A stretch of 64,000 nt of DNA from Blakeslea trispora (taxonomy: Eukaryota; Mucoromycota; Mucoromycetes; Mucorales; Choanephoraceae), in NCBI GenBank assembly GCA_025331445.1, contig JAIWNE010000128.1, positions 1-64,000 on the forward strand. Reading direction: 5' to 3'. The notes below the pieces were generated by a model, which had not been told where the DNA came from, made no database searches, and saw only the letters and a list, made by a program, of their open reading frames with translations. Position numbers and translations under genes: made by a program. Positions 24,956 to 37,500 of the stretch are shown here, piece after piece. How positions within the stretch are numbered: the stretch's first letter is position 1; each line of letters begins with the position of its first letter.

Positions 24956-25778
24956 TTACTTTCTTTGCTTTTGGGCAAGGAAGTCAGAGAATTCTTGGTA
25001 AGGACCCTTAACGAATTCAGTTTCTTCCCAGAGATCAGGAGTCAAGAAACCGTAAGTGTTACCGATGGCAGCGAAAGTAGCCTTAACGAAGTTACCCAAA
25101 GTACGGGTAGAACCACGAGAAGAGGTGTAACAATCGTTAATACCGGCCAATTGAAGGACACGCTTGGCAGTAGGAGAGGCAACAATACCAGTACCACGGG
25201 GAGCAGGAACCAAACGAGCCATGACGGAACCACAACGACCAGTCACCTTACAAGGGACAGTGTGAGGTTCACCAAGGTTGGAGCCCCAGTAACCACGACG
25301 GACGGGGATGATGGACAACTTGGCAAGGATGATACCACCACGGATGGCAGTAGCAACTTCCTTGGCACACTTGACACCCAAACCGACGTGACCGTTTTCA
25401 TCACCAATGACAACAAAGGCCTTGAAACGGGTACGTTGACCAGCAGTAGTTTGCTTTTGAACAGGCATGATCTTCATGACTTGATCGGTCAACTTGGGGA
25501 GGAAGTAATCGACAATTTGGTATTCCTTGATGGGCAAGGAGAAGAGGTAGATTTCTTCGATAGACTTGATCTTGTTAGCCTTGACAAGACGACCGAGCTT
25601 GGTGACAGGAACCCATTCGTTCTTTTCTTCACCACGACGAGCGCCACGACGAGGTCCACCACGTCCACGTCCACGTCCAAAACCACGTCCTAATGATCAT
25701 TCGTCAGTAATCAAATGTCTCGCATGTCATCTTGTCAAACATACCACGAGAAGCACCGGCCGTTGCAGAATCAGCCAT
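24956..25778 (-). CDS. RPS2: 40S ribosomal protein S2 (uS5)
   Basis: Exons (minus) 25745-25778 and 24956-25689 give 255 aa. [12 protein letters not shown] leads into an RG-rich tail ([16 protein letters not shown]), a known target of arginine methylation. The S5 domain follows, with [48 protein letters not shown], and the C-terminal domain with [16 protein letters not shown]. Codon use is strongly biased towards a few codons (GGT, AAG, GTC), unlike its neighbours, as expected for high expression. The 3' end is 69 nt from the STT4 stop (convergent). A long open frame on the opposite strand is an antisense shadow of this codon bias. Confidence 0.98.
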
Positions 25779-26531
25779 ACTATCATGATACAAAGAGAAA
25801 AAAAATAGTCGGTGTCTATCAGTACTTTGTTCGATTCATCCATCCATCTGTCCATCCGTATAATTCTCTCTCTCCATCTGCTTTATCTATAGGTAGTGAG
25901 TACTCACTTTAATAATATCAATGAAGAAGGAATCTACATACAGATGGAATCAATCCTTAATTGAGCACAATTCTGCCGCCCGGAAACTCGAATCTGGTTT
26001 CTTTTTTTTTTCTTTGAATTTTTGTTACTTGAAATTCAGATAATATATCATTTTCTTTCTGGACAGATCGATTTTGTTCTCAGACTTTGGTGCTCTTGTC
26101 CTTTACTTTCTCTTATGCCTCAACTCAGTAGTTTGAATCATAAACAGTAGCATGATTTAGTAATCTCATAACATTGTCGCATGCATTGTCTTAAATTGAA
26201 ATTAATTAGTGTTGCATAGAGTGTTTACAAACAAACAAAAGAAAAGGAGGGGCAGTCTGTTTATGCATGATTCTAATACCCGGATGAATTGCTCTTAATT
26301 ACTTTTTAGTAAATAGGTCCTTATATCATAATTTTGCATGTTTCATGTAAATGTTTATTTGATTACAGTCATTGAATGGCAGAATATATAGATCTGTAAT
26401 TATTTTTTTAAAAAAAAGGAGTAAGTTTACAAAGCTTCAATTGCATGAGAGTCTCGATTCATCATTTGAGGGGTGAAAGTCATATTTCTACAGATCGATT
26501 ACTATCAATAACTCTTTCGGGTTTTAATTAC
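25779..26531. other. Intergenic, RPS2 promoter side
   Basis: Contains CT-rich blocks (CATCCATCCATCTGTCCATCC near 25837-25857, CTCTCTCTCC near 25865) upstream of RPS2, typical of a strong promoter or leader. The remainder, to the 3' end of the RRM gene, is AT-rich with no gene seen. Confidence 0.5.
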
Positions 26532-28295
26532 TTACACGCTTGACAGGATTTCAGCCTTTTGCTCCATGGTGAATCCTGGGCATGACAATCCTGCTTGAAT
26601 AAAACGCACCAAGATATCCGGTTCAAATGCATGCATGTTTTTGCTTGTATGTTGATAAAGAGTTACTAAATTCAAATGGATGTTACATGAAAAGAGCCAA
26701 TCATTCATTACTGTTATTGTTATTGTTATTATTCCACTTACTGGCTGCATGTTTATAGTGTTGATAGATAAGACTTGGTTGGACTGCATTCAAGACATTT
26801 TGTTGTTTCCAAGGCATATGCAGGATGAGCGAAATAAAATACTCAAAGGGTCTATCAGGACAGCGACGATTAAAGTTAGCCTTGAATTTCTGACAGATGT
26901 TGATCAAAGCTCGTAACTCTTCAGGATGTATGAAAAAGGTGGTCTTTTTGGACCCAGCCATCATCATGTCGCGGATGTTTGAAGAGTTGTTAGGATAGGC
27001 CAAGCCATGATGAAATTGACCGTTCCAGTTATAGAACAGCTGGCTACAGATCTCGTCGTAAGAGCTCAGCATAAATTTGCAACTGCGGAATACTTGATGA
27101 TTTCTAAAGCTGAAATTTGCAAGGTGTTTTGCCATATTAGATTGGTCTTGACAGATTACTTCTACAAATGCAATGCCTTTTGTTTTGCCTGTCTTGGTAT
27201 CCATCATGATCTATTTGAATGAATTTCTGTCAAGTAGAGTATCAACAAAATTGAGTTAGAGTAGATACATACATGAACACATTGAACCAAATCTGTTTCA
27301 GCAGGTAAACTGAAATGAGGATGACCGCTGAAAAGTGACTTGATATCATTAATGCCAACATGGAATGGAAACTAGGCCATGATAGAGTATAGTCAGCCAA
27401 GAGTACTTTACATAGATACATAAAGAAAAAGTTTACTTACATGTGTAATCTTGATAACATTGTAAGGGCGAGATACAGAGCGATTCTCTTGGGTTTCCAT
27501 TGACATTGTGTTTCCAAAGATCTGAGTAGGGTTTGGAGGAGGAGGAGGATTGCCAATTTGGATATTGGTAGGAAGGCTGCTTTGTCTTGTGCTATTCCAT
27601 GTTGAGGATTCAATCTCCATAAAATCCGCAGCATCCGTGTTTGTCTGAACTAACGATTTGAACGGATCTATCGTCCTTGAGTTAAATGGGTTCCAAGAAG
27701 CTGGTGCATTGGAGGTTGAGAAGGCTTGATTGTTTGAGTTATTTGTGTTATTCTCAGGCACAAAAGAAAAAGTAGCTATAGGATTGAAATAAAAGGGGGT
27801 AAGGTCTTTCTTTCAAGAAATTTAGAAAATAGAAAAAGACACTTGCGTATTTCATTCAGGCTAGATTGCTCATTCTTTACTGCCAACACATTTCGATTGA
27901 TTGGATCGTTGTATGTATCCATGTTAGAGCTTTGCGACAAGTGTCCTGTGTGGTTTATGTTTGTTTGACTGGTATTGAGCCACATATCAAGTGTTCTTTG
28001 TCTTCTTACAACTAATGTTTAAAGCAACCTGGCATGAGTATGGCCAACTCATAGAAAGGAGGGAAAGCATCATTTCTCTTTTTGTTATGCTGATACTTTC
28101 CCTCCATTGAGCAGAATGTGTCAACTTACCGTGCTCATTGCCAATCTCTCTACTTGGATCTGATAGATTGTTTAAAGAGAAACTAGAACTTCTCCAATTG
28201 GAAGATGCTTCTGCCCTTGAAGTTCCTGCGGGATACCATGTCAATAAAATCAAACAATGAAACCAAGCATACCAAAACTTACTGCTTCTTTTCAT
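26532..28295 (-). CDS. RRM-type RNA-binding protein
   Basis: Exons (minus) are 28283-28295, 28130-28225, 27847-28011, 27441-27775, 27273-27371, 26742-27210 and 26532-26665 (436 aa). A Ser/Asn-rich N-terminal half leads into an RRM. Its RNP2 strand is NVIKITHFPFHVGIND and its RNP1 strand GKTKGIAFVEV. A second related fold (RSCKFMLSSYDEICSQLF) may follow, then a helical C-terminus with RPFEYFISLILHMPW. I do not recognise a named orthologue; the layout suggests mRNA regulation. Intron 3 uses a GC donor (C|GCAAGT, 27846) instead of GT; GC is required because the GT nearby leads to a stop in the next exon. Confidence 0.75.
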
Positions 28296-29525
28296 TGTCA
28301 ATCAAATTCTGTTAATGTTAAAACAAAAACGATTGATTCAATAGATAAAGAAAAAGAAGAAAGAAAGAAAGCTATTTTTTTTTATGACAACAATTATTTT
28401 TGACAAAAGAAAGGGGGAGATTTTTTTTCTTGCTGTGCAATTTAGTCTTTCTCTTTTCGCGTTTGTGCGACTTTGTAACTCGCGTTTCATGCATAAAAAA
28501 GAATTATGATCATACAACTGATAAACCATACTGTTTGTATTTCATGTGAATGTTGAAAACTAGCAAGCAGAAATTGTCAAGTTTAATTTGAATCATCAGC
28601 CATTGTTCAAATAGAGTAGCACTAGATCAAATATTCGCATCATTGACACTGATACGAAAAAATGAGTCTCTTTGATATTCACATAATTAGTGGTAAACTA
28701 GAAAGAGATAGAGAAGAAGAGCAGAATAGGGGGGGGGGACAAAGGTTGGGAATGGAGGATAGCTTGTGTCAAGGGAAGGTTGTAAATGAACAGGTTTGCT
28801 GAACTGCTAAAGATGTTCTACCCTCTCACTATATATATTTCTCTCTCCGCCATACTTGTATCTTTGAAGCGCAAGAGAAGAAGACGAATTGGTCCAAATC
28901 CTCTCATCTATGGAGACAGACAAGCTATTCAGTCTGCATAATGCTTTCTGTGGAAACTCCGCTTGTAATGGTGAAGAGTGGACAAGTTGTGTAACAGAGG
29001 AATCCATCAAAGGAAGAAAAAGAGAAGCTCCAAGTTCTCGCAGACAAAAAAAAAAGAAAGATTCTATTTTTTTGTGCAATAAGTTTTTTTTTTTTTCGCT
29101 CACACTACTTTTGTTTTAGTTCTAGAGAATTCAGATTAGAAAGTAGATAGATTCAAAAAAAACAAAGAGTTTATGAGAGAGCCTAAGAAGCTGCAACGAG
29201 AAAAACCTTTGCTGCTATAGCACTTAGAATTTTGAATCAAGTTTAATAGAACATAACGACAAAATGATTTTTGAGAAAGAAAAGGGGGAGACATCAAACC
29301 GAATGAGATATGATATAGAGAAGACAAGAATTAACCTCTTTTAAGACTATGTAGTCTAAACTCTTATTTTAATTTTGTCTTAATTTCAAGTCAAATGCGC
29401 GATTTAGAAATATTTGTATGTGCAATCTATTTCTAGGGAAATGGTGATTTAATAGAGTGGTTCACACTTTCTTTTTTTTTTTCTTCTTTATCCCTTTTTT
29501 TTTGTTTATTCAAGTACGACTTGTC
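28296..29525. other. Divergent intergenic region, RRM gene / HMG-box gene
   Basis: 1.2 kb, with a G9 tract at 28731-28739, a TATATATAT tract near 28831 and T-rich blocks before the HMG gene. Overlapping short frames on both strands look like chance. No gene was supported. Confidence 0.5.
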
Positions 29526-30286
29526 ATGTCTCATAAACAGGTAACAAAAAGAAAAAAAGTGAAAGGTGAACGCGTACGTACAGTCCTAATCACTTTATTG
29601 CTAGCTTAACGACGTGATCAACAAAATCTCGCGAAACCTCAGCGACTTGGCCGATATCCTGTTAAAAGAACCTCGAACGGAAAAGAAACGCAAGGACCCC
29701 AATGCACCTAAACAACCTGGCTCTAGTTTCTTTATCTTCACAAGTGCCATCAGAGACGAAATTGACAAAGGTTATCCTAATGCTTCCTTTTCTGAAAAAT
29801 CAAAACTTTATGGTTCTAGATGGCAAAAACTGACTGAAGAAGAAAAGAAGGTAAGAAATGATGATGTTGTCTTGCAACAAGTAACTCACATTTGTTTATT
29901 TTCATAATAAGCCTTATATTGAAATGGCTAAAAAGGACAGAGAACGATACCAAAAAGAAATGCTTGAATATGAACAAAAACAGCATGAACCTGCCGCAAA
30001 GAAGCCAAAGTTAGACACATTGGCAAAGAATGAAGTAGCTACTGAATCACCCGCTATTGATGAACTCGAATCTAGTTCAGAATCTGAAGAATCAGAAGAT
30101 GACGAATCAGAAGAAGATGAATCAGAAGAAGAGGATGAAGAAGAAGAAAAAGAGGCAAAGGTCAAGTTGGAACATGTATCTGAAAAGGAATCCTCTTCTA
30201 GCTCCGACTCTGATTCCTCATCCGATTCTGACTCTGATTCTGACTCTTCTTCTTCCAGCTCTAGCTCTGATGAAGACAGTGACTGA
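29526..30286 (+). CDS. HMG-box chromatin protein with acidic/serine tail
   Basis: Exons 29526-29540, 29605-29850 and 29912-30286 give 211 aa. One HMG box starts at KDPNAPKQPGSSFFIF and runs through WQKLTEEEKKPYIEMAKKDR; the aromatic and Lys positions of the non-sequence-specific (NHP6/HMGB) class are kept. A short helical lead (LNDVINKISRNLSDLADILL) precedes it. The C-terminal third is a long run of Glu/Asp and Ser (SESEESEDDESEED, then SSDSDSD repeats), good CK2 sites, probably folding back on the box. The first coding exon is just 15 nt. It likely bends DNA in nucleosome remodelling or transcription. It is convergent with the next gene, 54 nt between stops. Confidence 0.88.
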
Positions 30287-30340
30287 ACAATAAATGCATG
30301 CTTTTTCTTTATTTCTCTAAAGTCCCATTAAAAAAATTGG

Positions 30341-31935
30341 CTATTTCTTTACATGTTTCTTTTGATGTTCATCATCCGATAATTCAGGGGCAGATCGTTT
30401 CTTTGAATAGGCTGCATCTTCATCAGGAATTTCGGGCATCAATAATGAGCCATCATCTGGAAATTTATATAAAGAGGGTCCAGAAAGAATCTTTTCTTGC
30501 TCTGTAGATTGTTCATACTAGAGATATACTTTTTTGAGCATCATACAGTATCAAGACATTCTTTCCCGTTTACCTTGTCCAAAGTAGGTATGTCCATTGT
30601 TCCTAGTACCATCTGAATGAATTCACCCATATTCTTTTCAAATGTCTCTAAAGGGTATCTTGAAGCTAATCGCTCGAAATGAACCTGAAGACCAACACCT
30701 TCCTCTACCATCAAAAACTAACCTCTCCCCCCTTTCATATCAGCAAATGACACTTTTTTTTTTCATTAAACACATACATCTTTTTCTCTTTCTCTCACTT
30801 GTGTCTTGAATAAATGCATTGTACGAGTCTTTGGAAATAACAGATGATGATCTGCGGCACGAATACCCCATTCATCCAAAGCTTGCTCTGGATCATCTTC
30901 ATACTCATGCTCAGAATCATCTTCATCCTCTTCATCTTCGACGTCACCATATGAAAATATTTCAAAAATAGGCTCTAAACCAGCCTGAGTGTCACACAAA
31001 TAACTTTCAATGGCAGCTTGTGTCAATAATTCCAGGAACAGATCATACCACCTTGGAGGCATACCACCCCCATCACCTTTTGTCCAGCAAAGATGATGTC
31101 CATATCGTGGGACGATTCAAGTGCACGCCTCAACATGTCTGCGCTTGTACGTAAGAAAGTAGGTATGGCCTCTATCAGACCTGCTGGTGGTACAGGTGGT
31201 GAGATATGGGCTAGGTCAAGTGTCTTGAAGGACGCTTGTCCAGTAGGCTTATCTTCCTCCAATTCATGCAGTTGGCTCATGTTCATGGCATGGTCAGGTT
31301 TTTCCTTTAGGTAAGGCGATCGACAGCCATAACAGCTTTGAATACGGTGTCGTCGACAGAAGGGTGGTATGATGGGTGCTGAAAAGAAGCGTTGCCGTTG
31401 CTTGATATAGTCTTGATCATCTTCTTCATGTGCATCGTCTCTATCCACATGCGATTCATGACGTCTACGTCGAGCCGTTGAATGGGCAATGACATGTTGG
31501 CCTGTGGATAAAGCGTCAAATCGACCAAACACAAGATTGGTGAGTTGACAAAGGTGAAGTCTTTGCTCAAGTGTTGAATTAGAGGAAGCAATTGTTTTGT
31601 TGCAATGATTTGATAAAACACCTAATAAGTAACAATGATGAACATATTTATTTGCAAGAAAAAAGAGGTGAAAGGAAATTACCAGCTACAATGGATTCAA
31701 CTGCATTTTTATCTTTCTCTGCCTTTGATGCTGTATCTTCCCATCTTTGTTTTCGCTTTTGGATAGTATCTTCTTCTTCTGATTGAGGTAATGGTAAGGA
31801 TAACTCCAAGAGTTCTACACGCGCTTGCTTAAGTCTTGATTGTATTGAGAGATAAAGTAAATAATCTAATATGATCTTATTAGTTGATTCTTTGCTGCTA
31901 TTATCATACAAGGCCTTTGTAGGTGAAAGAGCCAT
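30341..31935 (-). CDS. Unrecognised protein, ~440 aa (exon model tentative)
   Basis: My model (minus) is 31683-31935, 31151-31621, 30799-31076, 30574-30717 and 30341-30517, 440 aa. I do not recognise the family. Visible parts are a helical N-terminus (NKIILDYLLYLSIQSRLKQA), a Cys/His cluster CRRHRIQSCYGC, a conserved-looking MPPRWYDLFLELLTQAAIES, and an acidic linker EDEEDEDDSEHEYEDD. Next come ERLASRYPLETFEKNMGEF and a Lys-rich end that may act as a nuclear signal. Exons 3-5 join cleanly. Exon 2 is less sure: between 31307 and 31621 a second frame is also open for ~105 codons and can be spliced in with weaker donors (GTAGCT, GTATTC). I kept the frame with AT-rich third positions. Confidence 0.55.
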
Positions 31936-32641
31936 ACTAAATGGACAAATAAAGGTTCTTAAAATGATAAGAGAGAAGAAAAAAAAAAGAGAGAGAGAGA
32001 GAGAAAAGCAATAGAAAAAAAAAAGTGAACTAGGGGGAATCTTTAGATTGTTGAAAATCAAAATTGATTGGGCAATCCAACTTGAGAATTTTGAATTTTT
32101 TTTATGGGGTTAAAGATAGGGTCAGATAAAGTATGCTTGCACCTAATAAATAAGAGATAAATGACTTTCTCAGCGAACCAGAGTACTGCTTTGATAAGAA
32201 GAAATTGCGAAATACATGTTAAGATAAGATGGCCTCATTTTTATTTTCTAAATGGGAATAAGCAATAAAGAAAGGCTAAAGGGCCATGAAGGTGAAGCAT
32301 GATTCTACAGACTGAAGGAAGAAGCCTTGAGCATCTAGCCATCTTTCAAGTTAAAGTTGAGCGCATAGGAAACAAGCATCCATGTATTTCTATCAACCGA
32401 CGAAAACAAGGGGGAAGTTTTTTTCTATGGCAGATAAAGAGTTCTAGCTACTTTGATCAGTCATGAAGAACAAACTTTTTCGAGCAGATTGTTATAAAGA
32501 AACAAAGGCTTGTTTATTTTCAAGCAATGAGTCATTTGAAACAAGCAATAAGCTATTTTCAATAAACAAACATTAAACAGTTAACTTTCTCTCTTTTTAA
32601 TATAAAGATTGTATATGTGTTATAAGAGAACAAGTGAGTTT
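31936..32641. other. Intergenic, no gene seen
   Basis: About 700 nt upstream of the unrecognised gene and downstream of the next. It has a GA-repeat tract near 31989-32002 and is otherwise AT-rich. Confidence 0.6.
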
Positions 32642-33409
32642 TCATAAAGCCTGTTTCAATGCCTGCCTAGTTTTACGATCTCCTATCACGAAAGAGAGAA
32701 AAGCTGTACAGACAAGTGTTGTGACAGAAATACATAATTGTGTGATGCCAGCATAAGTTGAGTAGTCTGCTGACAGTCTTGATTTAAGGTAAATGCCCAC
32801 TTTGACCATCAATTCCCAAAACTCTTCTTCTTCTTCCTCTTCTTCTTTGACCAAGGCTAATTTGAGACATTTAGAGATTTCTCTAGTAGGTTGTTCTGAA
32901 AAATAAGACAGTTCAATAATGTCTGGATCAAACCGCACATAATGTTGTTTGCCTGATTCTGAGGCTACTTTGGACCAATGTCGGGCATAACGATATCTAT
33001 CTAAATAAGGACCATGGTATTGCTTTAAGGCAGACTTTAGATCAGACTGTTTAGGGATGTGTGTGGTTGGGATGGTGATGGGGTGATCAGGCGATACAGA
33101 GAGTGGCCCATAGAGCCAGGTGCTGTCCGATTCTTTTTGCCAATTGATTTCAGAGGGATGGATGAGGTTATTGAGGGCACCTAATTTCGCGGTGCATTTT
33201 CTTGACATACTTCTCCAGATGGTATTCTCGTATCGTATCTGTCGGTGTCTTTCCGTCTTGAGTCTCTTTTGTTCTTTTATCGACAGATCGTTGACTGTTA
33301 AATCAAACAAGATCTTGGATCTCTGTTTTCTAAGTTCTTGATGCATTTTTATCAGATCTTTACAGGACCATTCATGCGATAGATAATCTACACAAACATC
33401 GTTTGTCAT
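32642..33409 (-). CDS. Unrecognised 255-aa protein with PP1-docking-like motif and C-terminal membrane segment
   Basis: Single exon. The N-terminal half has SHEWSCKDLIKMH and RYENTIWRSM, which recalls the RxENxxWR signature of the fungal DUF1752/GATA-like domain found in AreA-type and Reg1-type regulators. HYVRFDPDIIELSYFSEQP contains a VxF core like the protein phosphatase 1 docking motif and is similar in style to Reg1-family proteins. A run of nine Glu (EEEEEEEEE) follows. Near the end, YAGITQLCISVTTLVCTAFL could be a membrane helix, followed by a short basic tail, which would make it tail-anchored. These matches are from memory and short, so function is only suggested. Confidence 0.65.
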   Translation of the reverse strand: MTNDVCVDYLSHEWSCKDLIKMHQELRKQRSKILFDLTVNDLSIKEQKRLKTERHRQIRYENTIWRSMSRKCTAKLGALNNLIHPSEINWQKESDSTWLYGPLSVSPDHPITIPTTHIPKQSDLKSALKQYHGPYLDRYRYARHWSKVASESGKQHYVRFDPDIIELSYFSEQPTREISKCLKLALVKEEEEEEEEFWELMVKVGIYLKSRLSADYSTYAGITQLCISVTTLVCTAFLSFVIGDRKTRQALKQAL

Positions 33410-34536
33410 GGTGCTTTTTTCATCTATCTGAAAGAAAGAAAAAAATAAAAGAAAAGAGAAAAATAGTCTTAAAAGAAAGTGTCACTTGATAAAAAGAAAG
33501 CGAATTCACATCTATTGTTTATCTATTTACACTCTATTAAAAAAAAAAGGCCCTAGTGCATAACCAATGGTGAGGTTCCATCCCTATGTTTCCCATGTAG
33601 AGCATAACATTGCTAAATGTTTCACCTAATTATACACTTTTTTTCTTCTCATTCTTGTTATAGCTACAAGCATTCTTTGTACAAAATCAGAATAGCTACC
33701 TAGGCTGTTTCTCTATTATGCCACTGTTACACACAAAAGAACTTTAAACAACTCGATAAAAAGAAGAGTGAAACATTTGGCTACAGTCAGAAAGTAAGTT
33801 TGATGTCGTACAAAAAAAAAAGAAACAAATCTTGCATGTCATGTTGACTACGCTTTACTGCATTGTCAATAAAATAACCTTTGCCATTTTTAAATATCAT
33901 CAAAACAAGCTCTTTTTGCTTTTTTAATTTTTTCAGGATGAGTAAGCCATTTCTTTTTTTTTCTTGTAAGATGAACAAGACCATATTAAAGACAATACAA
34001 TGATGTCTTGTTGGCGAGGAATGATTCACCTTTGAAACAGCCATTCTCATACTCAATTCGCTTATCAATAAATCAATCCTTTCCTTAGATCAGAGTAAGA
34101 TCAACATGAAGCTTCCTTGAATACATACCTTTGATTCTGAGCTTTGCAGAGTGTGTGTGCTGTGACGCTCAAATGACTAAGCAGCATCTGTACCGGCTGT
34201 TTGCAAATAAGCTCAATGATAAAAGCATGTACAAAAGAACTATCAACGAATTCGCGTTACCTTTCTCTCACCCCCCCCCCTCTCCTCTTTCCTTCCTCTT
34301 CATGATCTCCCTTGCTCTAGTGCTCTTGAGAAAATCATAGGCATATCAAGGTTCATTCAAGAAAATAAGCGTAGTAGTGGTAAAAAAAAAGACACTTTCT
34401 TATTGTTCCTTTCTAAAGCTACGCATAATGTAAAACAGATACACAAGAACTTTGATAATAGACAACAGTCAGTGTAGCCTAAAAAGGAAATATTCGTTTA
34501 TTGTACGTTTCTTCTAATAGAGGGGGAGGGGCTTCT
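33410..34536. other. Intergenic, no gene seen
   Basis: 1.1 kb of AT-rich DNA with a C10 run near 34270-34279. Two short frames (33787-34068 minus, 34131-34340 plus) have no motif and no splice partners. Confidence 0.6.
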
Positions 34537-37500
34537 TTAAGCTCTTAATGAATTCAATAACTGTTGAATAAACTTTTCCCGCTTTTCTTTAGCCACTACG
34601 GGATTTCTTTCTTTGAAATCAAGAGGTGGTCTAAGCAATACAGTAAACATTTCAACTAAAAAGAAAAAAAAACAAGCTTAATTGACAAGGTGGGGATATC
34701 TTCTCTCTCTCTCTTTTACCAATCTTGCTTTCTCTTTCTTTTCTAACAGATTCAGGCGCTTTATCGATTGCTTGTCTCAAGAACATGCCAATATAGAGTA
34801 AAATGTTTTTACGGAAAGGTGTCAGTAATTCTTCAAACTAATTAAAAATAGATCAGTTCATCATTCCTGTTGAGTTTAACACACCTTACATGATGCATAT
34901 ATTCTTCTGATGCTGAAGCCTCAAGAGCTCTTTCGTATAGATCAGTTGGAATGAGAGGTTCAGGTAGACACTCGAGAAAGGCAACAAGTACATCAATCAT
35001 AGAATTAGCACTGATGGCTTCTTTACTGGCGTGTTCTGATAAACTTAAATCAGAGAGTTGATGTTGAATATCATTCGTCGTTTCTGTTTGATCTTTTGGG
35101 TTGCCTCCAGCTAACAAGTTGGTATCAATGGAACGACCATGATCCAAACATTGACGAATATAAGTAGAGATACTCAGATCACCATGATCTAAAAACAAAG
35201 TTGGCTATACATAAAAAGAAAAATGAATAACATAGTTTTTCCCCCCTCTATTCAACATGTTCATTACAATAGAAAGTACAGTCGCATGCCATAAAAAGTT
35301 GATCATCGTCCATAACTCTTTAGGCACATCGATTTGATTTGGCATAGTTGGCATCTCCTCTTCCAGTATGCGCTTATCGCAGTGCTTTAGATTGTTTGCA
35401 GCTGCTTCACGAATAGGCACTGTCATGTCGGATAACATCTCTAGAGGAACACCAAAACAAGTAGGCACATAATCACCCAAGACAGAGATAAAGAAATCCC
35501 TACTGTTCTCTAACCTGAGAATCAAGATCTCTTCCATCTTGGCCTCACCGCGATTCAAGGGAGTCGAGATGGTAGGATCGACCGTGACTTCAAATCGGAT
35601 GATCACCTGTTCACCAGGAGCCACCACACCCGAAAGAGGACTGACCTGTAGCCAAGCCGGCAAGACCACACCCGACTCCTCCTTTTGAAGGAACTTGAAG
35701 ACAGTGACAACCTGACCTGTGTTTCTCAAGACAATCGTCTTTTCCTTATACTCCATAAACTGCACTTTTTCGAAATCAACAAAGGAAGAAGAAATCTCAC
35801 CACGAGGTTGAACATCTTGGTTGGCCTTGAGTTGTTCTACCAGCTTCTTTTGTGTCAGACTTTGTTGACGACTATCGATCTTTCTGATCTTGAGTTGAAA
35901 GAGAGCGCGTACGGGTTTATGATCGCTCATGGTCATGTTCATACAGTGATCGTAATCTATCAGTTGAATCATCTGTTTTGACATGTCTTGACGTTCCTTT
36001 TTCCACAAGATACGATCTGTCCAAGAAGGAGCTCGGCGTTTTTCACTTTTTTTCTTTTATGAGTCTATGAATATAACAATCTGTCGTTGTCTTACCTTGT
36101 ATCATATTGATGTGTACCAGCATCATATTTGTAAGTAGGAGGGAAAGAAATGGAGCCTTCTTCAAACATGGGGAAAGTTCTACCTGCATTTCGTTCAATC
36201 GACAGTTGATCATATTCTAATAAAACATCAAGACGATCTTGTCGAAGCCAATTCTTGATGACTGCTTCATTCAAGTTCACTCGATAATTTAAATCACCAC
36301 ACCAAACAAGGACACTTTAAAAAACATGAGCACCCTATTCAATTTAAACACAATGACTTACTCGTTATGAAAAATAGAAGCTTCTGTCAACCAATCTCGA
36401 ATACTGTTGGTCTCTAAAAAGGAAACACCTTCATCCCCACCATCATTCCAAGTATGATAGACATAATGCGTCAATGGATCATGTACCTGAGGAAACACCA
36501 ATCGTCTAGTCAGCTCGGTGAAATCCTGATTTCGCTTTTCTGTCTTGTCTGTGAATGCAGCCAAATGACTGGTTACAAAGCAAAGGTAACTATCGTGAAA
36601 ACGGAAACGAATGGCCACACCACCCTTATTGCCCATCATGTTCATCAGGCCAACACCAGCATAAGTACTTGAGATTTCCGATAAAAAGGGTTGATGGGTC
36701 CTTTTGGCAATGACGATCAATAGCATGGTGACCAGCTGCTTTGACTCTACCTTGTAATAGTCCTTTCCATGATCAGCTAATGAATCAAGGATGGCCTTGA
36801 CCCAAGCATTTTCTTTGGTAGGATCATAACGAATATAAGCTTCCGTATTAGTTTCCATCTCTTGAAGACTGTCATTCAATGTGTTAGTTCAAGGCACATC
36901 ATCCAACAACAAAAAGGAAAGATTTACCCAATAATATAGAAATCAGGCTTTTCCACCTTATCGCCTTGTTTTGTCTTTAGTGTATCTTGAAGCCAAGTCT
37001 TTAAAGTCGTGTTGGGCAAGCTACCATGTACATTCCAGGTACCTACAAAAGCAGTGGTATCTTGCCATTGAACGAAGTCATCTTCTCTCTTCATCAATTG
37101 AGCATTGATCCAATGATCTTTTGCCTTTTCGAAAGCGATCTTTTTTTCTTTAGGTGCATTGATGGTTCGTGTTCGTTTTAGGTTGATTTTGGCGATTGTT
37201 TCTGCTCTCTGCAAAGGCAAGACATAACGAAGTGCACTCGGTGAGTTTTCATCAGGTAATGAATTGGAACGTAAGGGTTTCTTTACTATAATAGCATGAC
37301 ATGTAAGCTTATAGATTTCTTTTTTAAGCATGATTTCTTGGGGGTTACTTGCAACCAAACTTTGTATAAGTATGAATCCAATCATGAGAATGCTTGTTTT
37401 TAGAATCTAGATGATTTGCTTCTATATCCAATCCATAGGTTAGTCACATGACGTTCAATCAAGATTGGCTTATTTTCTTTTTACCAGCTATGGATTTCAA

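Noticed and set aside
24965..25693. 242-codon open frame on the plus strand over RPS2
   Set aside because: It is an antisense shadow caused by the strong codon bias of RPS2. Its translation is Thr/Ser/Arg-repetitive and has no domain.
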